Source of the DNA: Tahibacter aquaticus
Lineage (GTDB): Bacteria; Pseudomonadota; Gammaproteobacteria; Xanthomonadales; Rhodanobacteraceae
Assembly (NCBI RefSeq): GCF_004363655.1
Contig: NZ_SNZH01000013.1
Span: 178,216-242,215 of the forward strand
DNA: 64,000 nt
Direction: 5' to 3'
The stretch's first letter is position 1, and each line of letters starts with the position of its first letter. The position numbers were made by a program, and so were the translations under genes. The notes under the pieces were generated by a model. The model was not told the origin of the DNA and made no database searches. It was given only the letters and a program-made list of their open reading frames with translations. Positions 58,138-64,000 of this stretch are shown in pieces.

Positions 58138-58566
58138 ATGGGCATGGGCCGAGGTGAGAACATGCGACGCATCCGGGCCAAGGACACAGGTCCGGAACGC
58201 ACGGTCCGCGCACTGCTCCGCGCAATGGGTCATCGAGGCTACCCCTCCACCGCAAAGAACTTCCCGGCAAGCCGGACGTCGTCTTTGTCGGCCGGCGCAA
58301 GGCCATCTTCGTGCATGGCTGCTTCTGGCACGGGCACGACTGCCGCGAAGGGCTCCGCCGACCGAAATCGAACACCGGTTACTGGCTGCCCAAAATTGAA
58401 GGCAATCAGAAGCGCGACGCCCGCCATGTGGCTGAACTGGAGGCCAAGGGCTGGCACGTCCTTACAGTCTGGGACTGCGAGATGTCGAACACGGAACAGT
58501 CTGGGACTGCGAGATGTCGAACACGGAAACGCTAACAGCCGTATTAGCTGAGTTCCTTGCCACTTA
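58138..58566 (+). pseudogene. vsr: Very short patch repair endonuclease (vsr), broken twice
   Basis: Vsr features in two frames: MRRIRAKDTGPERTVRALL in the first, then after a shift near 58,240 HRKELPGKPDVVFVG, RKAIFVHGCFWHGHDC and EAKGWHVLTVWDCEMSNTE in the second. Behind this a 32-bp tandem duplication (58465-58528) shifts the frame again; without it the protein would end TLTAVLAEFLAT. Vsr repairs T:G mismatches arising from C5-methylation, which explains its place behind the methyltransferase. It should be inactive. Confidence 0.88.
58465..58528 (+). repeat. 32-bp perfect tandem duplication in the vsr remnant
   Basis: Two identical adjacent copies (58465-58496, 58497-58528), beginning CAGTCTGGGACTGCGAG. 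Length 32 is not a multiple of three, so it breaks the reading frame. Confidence 0.95.
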
Positions 58567-58996
58567 GATGGGAAGTCTGGGCCTAGCAGATGTGGGGCGG
58601 TAAAGTCACAACCTTATGGAAACCAACTTCAATCGGGGGGCTCACCGATGAATCGATCATCAAACGGGAGAAGCACGGCGCAACCCGCCCTCGCCGATAG
58701 GAAACATCAGCCCAGCGCCGTGTTTACGCTCAAACCAACCGCCAAAGTCCGGATTTACATCCTGTGACCAGATCAGACATACAGGAGCCAGCGCAAAATC
58801 AGGGAAAGCAAGCCATAGGGTGCACAATACTGCACACACTAAGCGAAAGCCTCCCCGCACTAGGCGCAGTCGTGCTCAACAACAACATTGAGCACTAGCC
58901 TAAGTCACTGTTTGCCTGGGGGTTTTTCAAGAAACCTCGATTCCGCCACATAGCATTGCTTGATCTCCTCGGCCACTGCCGCAACTCCAGACGGAG
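58567..58996. other. 430-bp interval without a supported gene
   Basis: Between vsr and the patatin stop. A 66-aa minus-strand frame (58660-58860) has a signal-like start but nothing else in its favour. The AT content rises to the right. Confidence 0.4.
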
Positions 58997-60664
58997 CTAT
59001 CTCACAAGCAGTTTAACACGAAATTCGTTGGTAGCAAATATCTGGCTGCGCTCGGTGCTGATCACAATCTTTCGGTACGAAATGCGATTGAGCGAAACAG
59101 CGGCTTCGTGCTTAACGGTGCATGCAAATTCTGTCTCAACCGCAATATCTGACGTTATGCGCTCGTCTATCAGAACCACGAACTCGATCATGAAATGGTG
59201 GATATGAGCTCGCTGTTTTGTTCGGTAAAAAATTACGTCGTCTTCTCCGCTGATGAGTTTTTTAAAGTCATCGGGAATATGCGTGGTCCATTGCCAATTG
59301 CACTTGCCAACAGCTTTGTCCAGAGGAGGGCTAAAGAAGAGAACGTAGCCTTTCTCATTGGGCAGGTTTTTGGCCGGCAGGGTTATCAAATTGAAACCAT
59401 CGCCTTGGTGAGTTACGTTGGGCTTGACGTCAAGAATACTATGCTCTCTTGGCACTGAATTTAGCGTTATTCTCGTGCAAAAAAGAGGTTTCTCGCCGAG
59501 CACTTGATACGAGTTCTTGAGCACCGTATCGGATGAGCCGTCCTCATGGATAATAGTCGTCATTTCTATGACTTCATCGAAGTCTTCAGGCTTGTATGAG
59601 GGCTGCGAATAAGTATCAAATAACTGAGAAGTGCTCTCTAGTACAAAATCGAGAGCCTCATGAGGGCGCTTATCGAAATGTCGAACTATTGCTCTTGCGG
59701 AGGTGTGCTCCTCCCAATCTACGCCACTTGCGGCAATGCGACCCGCGTCAAGTAGATACTTGATGTCGCCGGCAGTTAGGTCGAATTTCGTGCTCAAAAC
59801 ATCCTTTGTGGTTATCGGAATTAACTTGAAGTAGTTGGCCGGCGACCTGATTTTGTCATGAGCAGTAAGCATAGTAGTCAGCAGACTCTTCAAGTATCCA
59901 AAGCCATTCGTTTCGTTTTGGGCTTCGTCGTCCTTCAAGCAAAACCCTATTGTTGGATACTTGGACTCTTCAAACAGGTAGCTTGGAAAATTGCTTAGCA
60001 GGCCGCCGTCAACCAAAACCTCCGGATCTTTTCTAACAGGCTCAAATAAAATAGGGATGCAGATCGAAGCAATCACCGCATCCGCCACGAGTTGTTCTGG
60101 TGAATCGGTTATGCTGTATTTCTTATAGCTGCCCGTCTTGAGGTCGGCTGCTACGATCTTTAGATCATCAACTTCTAGTTTGTTAGGTCCCTTATCGGTA
60201 AATCTTCTGTCACCAAATACCTCATAGACCCATTTTGAGAGCTTGCCGGTGTCGTACAGCCCTCTCTTATCGACAATATCTTTAATGTCCTTATTTGCTC
60301 GGTATAGTGACCAAGCGGCAGATATTGCGGATCGAGAGCTTTGATCATGAATTGCTTGACCAACCTTTTGAGCGATTTCTTTCAAGCGACCAAATCTCTT
60401 ATTGCCCGCGTCGCTCAGAAACCCTTTGAATATTTCAGGCTTGAGGTACTCTTGGAGGGCTGATGGTTGAGTCCCTATGGCCAAAAGCGCAGCAACGACT
60501 GCGCCAGCGCTCGTGCCGCCGACGGCGCGAATTTTTATATGCGCCGGCATTGACTCCAATACTCCCGCGTAGGCGATTCCCTTAACGCCGCCCCCCTGAA
60601 ATACCAAATTGACGTGACGCGTGGCGGGTGGGGCCTGGGGGGGACGCTTTGTGATTTTAGTCAT
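58997..60664 (-). CDS. Patatin-like phospholipase
   Basis: 555 aa from ATG 60664. Patatin domain in the first 300 residues: oxyanion loop FQGGGVKGIAYAGVLESM, nucleophile elbow VGGTSAGAVVAALLA (G-x-S-x-G) and catalytic Asp in LVDGGLLSNFPSYLF (DGG). The C-terminal 250 residues are of unknown type. It should cleave membrane lipids in the cytoplasm. The gene is clearly less GC-rich than its surroundings, a sign of transfer. Patatins act as effectors in several defence systems (CBASS CapV), but no cyclase or sensor gene is adjacent. Confidence 0.9.
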   Translation of the reverse strand: MTKITKRPPQAPPATRHVNLVFQGGGVKGIAYAGVLESMPAHIKIRAVGGTSAGAVVAALLAIGTQPSALQEYLKPEIFKGFLSDAGNKRFGRLKEIAQKVGQAIHDQSSRSAISAAWSLYRANKDIKDIVDKRGLYDTGKLSKWVYEVFGDRRFTDKGPNKLEVDDLKIVAADLKTGSYKKYSITDSPEQLVADAVIASICIPILFEPVRKDPEVLVDGGLLSNFPSYLFEESKYPTIGFCLKDDEAQNETNGFGYLKSLLTTMLTAHDKIRSPANYFKLIPITTKDVLSTKFDLTAGDIKYLLDAGRIAASGVDWEEHTSARAIVRHFDKRPHEALDFVLESTSQLFDTYSQPSYKPEDFDEVIEMTTIIHEDGSSDTVLKNSYQVLGEKPLFCTRITLNSVPREHSILDVKPNVTHQGDGFNLITLPAKNLPNEKGYVLFFSPPLDKAVGKCNWQWTTHIPDDFKKLISGEDDVIFYRTKQRAHIHHFMIEFVVLIDERITSDIAVETEFACTVKHEAAVSLNRISYRKIVISTERSQIFATNEFRVKLLVR

Positions 60665-60928
60665 GGGCTTTAGCGCAACCGCTGTGAGGGGCGAGGGACT
60701 ACCTAGAAGAGACCGAAAGCAGGCTAATGTGTTGCCATATCTGGCACCAGAGAGACGCACCTCTCACTCTGTTGCGCCGGCAAGCTGGCCTTAACTCTTC
60801 TGCAACAGGGCTTGAAATCGCTCGATAAATGGGCGGTGGTTGCCGCCGATGTCGAGCTTGATAAGACGCCATACAACAGCGTGTTGTGACTCGTCGGTAG
60901 CTAGAGCTGCCACCTGTGGGCTCGGTCA

Positions 60929-62425
60929 TCATGTCAACAACACCCGCAGCGACCCCACCTCCAGCCACTTCTTCCACCTCAAGCCCGGAAACAGCTCCGA
61001 CAACTCTTCGGCGGTCCACGGACGCATGTAATCGACCTGGTGGACGTCGTCGCCGGGCTCATGGCCCACAAAAGCCCGACGCCGATCGGCCAGCAAGCGG
61101 CTGCCCTGCAGCTCCTGGATCACGGTCTTTCTCAGGCTGTGGAAACCCACGATACCGTTCGAGCGGCGGGGACGGATGCCGAGCTTATCCAGGTAGTAGC
61201 CAAAACCTTTGGAGATGGCGTTCCCCGCTCCTGCCTTGCTGTCGATGCGCATGTCCGGGAACAACCTTGCTTTTCCCTCCCGCCGCAGGCGCTCGACGCG
61301 GTCGAGCAACCCCAGCTCCACCAAATCGGGATGGATTGGCACCAGTCGCCGGGACGCCGCCGTTTTCAGCGATTGGCCGTCCGAGTCTGTCGTGATGCGC
61401 AGACACGGAATCCCCTGCTCTTCCACGAAGTCCGCCAGATAAAGTTGAGCGATTTCGCTCACTCGTGCGCCCGTATACAGTCCGATGAGCGGTGCCCATC
61501 GGGCGTGCTCCGTTCGTATACGGGCCAGATTTTCAGGTTTGTAGATGAGCTGGAGCGCCGTCAGATCTAACGGCTCCCATTGGAACCCTTCAGCTTTGCG
61601 GGCAGCCTTCTCTTTCTTGGTGAAGACCACCGCGCCGTTGACCGGATTCGGTCCCAAAAGCTTGCCGCGGGCTCCCAGAAAGGCGAACAGTTGGGCGACG
61701 TGGGAGACCATGTTTCCCACAGTCCGCTTGGTCGCACCTTTCTTCTTTGCCGGGCCGGCCTGCTTCGCAGCGCCAGCCACGATGACACCGTGCGCCCACT
61801 CGCCCACCGCCTCCCGGTCGATGGCGGATACGAGCATGTCTTTTCCCACTGAAGCGGAGAACGACGCGAAGGCCCGCTGCCGCTGCGCCCAGGTGTTCCG
61901 CTTGAGTCCGGCGGACTCCGCTTCCGTGTACAACACGATGGCTTGGCGCAGAGTCAGGCCTGGCGGCTTCGGCGGGACGGGCGGTGAGGCCGCTGAGGCA
62001 GGCCGCGGTGTTGTAAGGGCGTGTGGTGCCGGCATCGCCGGCTGCGCCAGCAAGCGCAGGACATCCAGAGCAGCGCGGTTGTCTTGCTCCGTGCCGTTGG
62101 TCTTGAGTCGAGTGGGCCGAAGCGAGGCCGGATCCACGTCGATCTCAAAGCGCCGCGTATCCCCCGCCTCGTGCTTGGACACGATGGATTGAATGCTCGG
62201 CGGCAGCTTCGGCACCACTGTGTCCTTCAGCGCAGCGAAGGTCTCAGCGTAGCGCACCGACAAGGTATACGAACACACCTTTGCGGTACGGGCGTCGCGC
62301 GTTCGCAGGCTGTGCTGAACGAAGCGAATACCCAGGACCGGCTGCAGCTCAACCGGCACGCGCTGGCGGAAGTAGAAAATCCCGCTCCGCAGCAGAACGA
62401 GGTGGTGGGCAAAGCGCATGGGCAT
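60929..62425 (-). CDS. Phage/island-type tyrosine integrase
   Basis: 498 aa. N-terminal DUF6538-like region (LVLLRSGIFYFRQRVPVELQ), a core-binding part, and the catalytic domain with LYTGARVSEIAQLYL (Arg), HSLRKTVIQEL (H-x-L-R), VGHEPGDDVHQVDYM (His and Tyr). It belongs to a different branch from the recombinase at 44.3 kb and probably brought in part of this island. ATG 62425 is preferred to TTG 62458. A bidirectional terminator and a nested palindrome lie upstream, where an attachment site would be expected. Confidence 0.93.
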   Translation of the reverse strand: MPMRFAHHLVLLRSGIFYFRQRVPVELQPVLGIRFVQHSLRTRDARTAKVCSYTLSVRYAETFAALKDTVVPKLPPSIQSIVSKHEAGDTRRFEIDVDPASLRPTRLKTNGTEQDNRAALDVLRLLAQPAMPAPHALTTPRPASAASPPVPPKPPGLTLRQAIVLYTEAESAGLKRNTWAQRQRAFASFSASVGKDMLVSAIDREAVGEWAHGVIVAGAAKQAGPAKKKGATKRTVGNMVSHVAQLFAFLGARGKLLGPNPVNGAVVFTKKEKAARKAEGFQWEPLDLTALQLIYKPENLARIRTEHARWAPLIGLYTGARVSEIAQLYLADFVEEQGIPCLRITTDSDGQSLKTAASRRLVPIHPDLVELGLLDRVERLRREGKARLFPDMRIDSKAGAGNAISKGFGYYLDKLGIRPRRSNGIVGFHSLRKTVIQELQGSRLLADRRRAFVGHEPGDDVHQVDYMRPWTAEELSELFPGLRWKKWLEVGSLRVLLT

Positions 62426-62472
62426 CCAATGTGTGCGAGCCGTGTGTGCGAGTGCCAAGGGCCAGAAAAACG

Positions 62473-62502
62473 AAAAAGCCCCTGATTTCTCAGGGGCTTT
62501 TT
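62473..62502. terminator. Bidirectional intrinsic terminator
   Basis: AAAAAGCCCCTGA and its complement TCAGGGGCTTTTT with a short loop; T runs on both strands. It lies upstream of the integrase, insulating it from the leftward DUF6573-like gene copy 4. Confidence 0.92.
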
Positions 62503-62508
62503 GCGTTT

Positions 62509-62550
62509 GGCTGGGAGACTAGGAACGTTAATTCCTCCGGACTCCCAGCC
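62509..62550. repeat. Nested palindrome upstream of the integrase
   Basis: Outer arms GGCTGGGAG and CTCCCAGCC (9 bp, perfect) enclose AGGAA-CGTTAA-TTCCT. The position suggests a candidate attachment core or operator. I found no second copy in the window. Confidence 0.6.
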
Positions 62551-62691
62551 ATGCTAAGCCTTTCCGCCCTCCGCGCCGATGTGTGCGGGTGACATGTGCG
62601 AGCGGCGGGATGCTAGTAGGGAGGTCCTGAAGGAGGGAAGCCGCCGCGCTTCCGTCCTCGGTTGGCGGTGCGGCTCCGCCTGCCTGGCCGT

Positions 62692-63081
62692 TCAGTCCTC
62701 GCCCGGCTCCATGATCGTGACCACCGGCTCGCCCCGATCCCCCGGCCCCAGCATCAGCACCAACTTCGTCACCCGAGGGCGACGTCCGCCGCGCGGCACC
62801 ACCCGGACCTCGAACGCGACCCGCCCGCTGTCGCCGCGCCTCGCAGCGGCCCTGGCAGCCAGCGACGCCATCCACAGGACGTCCCAGAGCCGACCGTCCT
62901 CGTCCTGCGGCGCTCTCTCTTCCGAGCTCCAGCTGACGCAAGTTGCCCAGACTTGGGCGGTGAGCGCCACGGGTAACGTGAAGCCGGCTTCCTGCGCCAT
63001 CGCACCGGCGTCCATCAGCACACCGTCGTCGAGGGCCTCGCGGCGGGTGTAGGTATGGATGACGTCGTCATCGTTGAACAT
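62692..63081 (-). CDS. DUF6573-like small protein, copy 4 (intact)
   Basis: 129 aa: DDVIHTYTRREALDDGVLMD, ALTAQVWATCVSWSSEER, VAFEVRVVPRGG and end PGED. Very similar over its whole length to copy 1 (40635-41024). The same strong ribosome site AAGGAAGGAG precedes ATG 63081, and the full leader repeat follows upstream. Function unknown; the conservation of leader plus protein suggests they work as a unit. Confidence 0.8.
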   Translation of the reverse strand: MFNDDDVIHTYTRREALDDGVLMDAGAMAQEAGFTLPVALTAQVWATCVSWSSEERAPQDEDGRLWDVLWMASLAARAAARRGDSGRVAFEVRVVPRGGRRPRVTKLVLMLGPGDRGEPVVTIMEPGED

Positions 63082-63097
63082 GCTTCGCTCCTTCCTT

Positions 63098-63293
63098 CGT
63101 GGTCCGGTACCCGGGCATCGGGGTTCCGATGACCCGGATGGGAACCACCCGCCCGGAGGGAGGCGCGGTCAGGGGAGCGGCGGCGGAACGCCGGCGTAGG
63201 CCCAAGGCTGGCTCGGGCTGGAGCGATCGAAGGGAGCGACGACTCGGGCCGGGGGCCGGCCCTTGACCGGAGAAGCCGAGCGTGAGGGTTGCC
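63098..63293 (-). repeat. DUF6573 leader repeat, copy 3
   Basis: Third copy of the ~195-bp leader. Here the hairpin reads CCGGGCATCGG-GGTT-CCGATGACCCGG, so the stem is kept with a one-base bulge despite changes relative to copy 1. Confidence 0.8.
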
Positions 63294-63328
63294 GTGGCTG
63301 GAGGCCTTCCAGCTTGGGAGGACTTTTC

Positions 63329-63547
63329 TTACTGCGTGGCCAACGCCGCCAACTCGGTCGTCCGCTTGTGCGCCGCCTGAGCCTCCACGCGCTCGGAATA
63401 CCGGTCGGTCAGGGTTGCGGCCTGCGGCCGCAGGAGCACGGTGAAGCGCACCGGTTCCTCCATCACGTCCACGATGCGCTCGTAATATGCTCGCCCCGTC
63501 TCACTGGACGACATCGAGAGCGGGATCGCACAGAAACTGCCGTTCAC
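63329..63547 (-). CDS. Small hypothetical protein, possibly in operon with DUF6573 copy 4
   Basis: 72 aa from GTG 63547: FCAIPLSMSSSETGRAYYER, IVDVMEEPVRFTVLLRPQAA. Natural composition, family unknown. It lies upstream of the leader repeat on the same strand, so a transcript from here could run through the leader into DUF6573 copy 4. Bases 63,548-63,803 show nothing else. Confidence 0.5.
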   Translation of the reverse strand: MNGSFCAIPLSMSSSETGRAYYERIVDVMEEPVRFTVLLRPQAATLTDRYSERVEAQAAHKRTTELAALATQ

Positions 63548-63803
63548 AATGCGCTGGCTGCTGCGCGCGCGGCACGCTCACGAGCGCCGGCCGCAAAGAT
63601 CGACGGTGTAATACGGACAGCGGTCCTCCCCTCAACGAGTCAACCTGCAACCGATTGAAGCCAGCGCCGCGGCGCGTGCCTCACACGCTCGACGCCCGTT
63701 TTCCGATGGCAGAACTCTCGCGCGTTCGTCGTTTAGTCCAACAGGCGCCGTGCTTCCCGTTCGGACATGGCCTCCACCAGTCGGAAATCCACCGGGGTTT
63801 TAT

Positions 63804-64000
63804 ATGAATCGTTTGCCGTTGTTACCACTACTGTTGCTGCTGGCACCGGCCGCGGGTGCCGTTGAACTCGTCGTGGATGGCGGTTTCGAACAAGGCCTCG
63901 GCGCACCGTCGTGGGGTCAACAATCCACCAACTTCGGCTCGCCCCACTGCCATTTGGGCATTTGCAGAGGTGTCGGGCCGCGCACCGGTACCTTTTGGCT
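63804..64000 (+). CDS. Secreted protein, 5' part only (runs off the window)
   Basis: ATG 63804 opens a clear signal peptide (MNRLPLLPLLLLLAPAAGA) and continues in one open frame to the window edge with VELVVDGGFEQGLGAPSWGQ, the usual start of a carbohydrate-binding-like beta-sandwich ('NGGFE' type) in secreted proteins. Partial, so the function cannot be judged. It probably marks the return to host-type genes right of the accessory region. Confidence 0.75.
   Translation, partial: MNRLPLLPLLLLLAPAAGAVELVVDGGFEQGLGAPSWGQQSTNFGSPHCHLGICRGVGPRTGTFW

Noticed and set aside
58660..58860. 66-aa minus-strand frame with signal-like start
   Set aside because: No ribosome site, no family and random-looking second half.
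58997..60664. CBASS operon
   Set aside because: The patatin would fit a CapV effector, but no nucleotide cyclase or accessory gene is adjacent.
38571..63547. Conjugative element (ICE) interpretation of the island
   Set aside because: No relaxase, type IV secretion, coupling protein or replication gene is recognisable; only small mobile-element genes and integrases remain.

Overview
The window is GC-rich, gene-dense bacterial DNA. Gene content and order (rsmD/ftsY divergent pair, mutY-yggX, split pntA, a BlaI/M56 peptidase pair, a large TonB receptor, secreted proteins ending in an F-x-D-x-F-E motif) suggest a gammaproteobacterium of the order Lysobacterales (Xanthomonadales), perhaps the Rhodanobacteraceae. 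This is inferred from gene families and was not tested by any search.

Bases 1 to about 38,650 are ordinary chromosome. In order: an edge-truncated beta-propeller lipoprotein, a GtrB-like glycosyltransferase, mtgA, a secreted S8 protease, hslO (Hsp33), a GAF-GGDEF-EAL regulator, an outer-membrane-like protein, a TonB-dependent receptor, the pnt transhydrogenase operon, a nitroreductase and a 5'-3' exonuclease, a secreted propeller protein, a NUDIX hydrolase, two metallo-beta-lactamase-fold hydrolases, gamma-glutamyltransferase with a ferredoxin, coaD, rsmD, ftsY, mutY, yggX, a flavin monooxygenase, and a BlaI/M56 peptidase pair with a palindromic operator. This part ends at a tRNA-Phe(GAA) gene (38571-38646).

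From the tRNA to about 63.5 kb the DNA is accessory. GC is visibly lower in several blocks, many genes are small and unrecognised, and several genes are broken. Four copies of one small gene family (DUF6573-like, all on the minus strand) punctuate it. Three of them are preceded by a nearly identical leader of about 195 bp containing a hairpin. Two copies are pseudogenes, and these two exactly bracket the most unusual module of the window: a tyrosine recombinase gene (44276-45190) whose stop codon begins a 21-bp repeat, followed by a convergent gene pair (ATP-grasp ligase and AAA/TPR NTPase) closed by the same 21-bp repeat in inverted orientation (48776-48796). The repeat is built like a dif/Xer crossover site (GATAA, 7 bp, TTATG). 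I propose an invertible segment that swaps which of two enzymes sits directly behind the recombinase.

The right half of the island (50.3-63.3 kb) holds two tiny genes with a terminator, a candidate small RNA, an XRE regulator, a hairpin-rich interval, two frameshifted genes and a defence-like cluster. That cluster contains a putative PD-(D/E)XK nuclease, a three-gene restriction-modification operon with palindromic sites upstream and a doubly broken vsr behind it, and a patatin-like phospholipase. A phage-type integrase and the fourth DUF6573-like copy follow. A secreted protein gene runs off the right edge.
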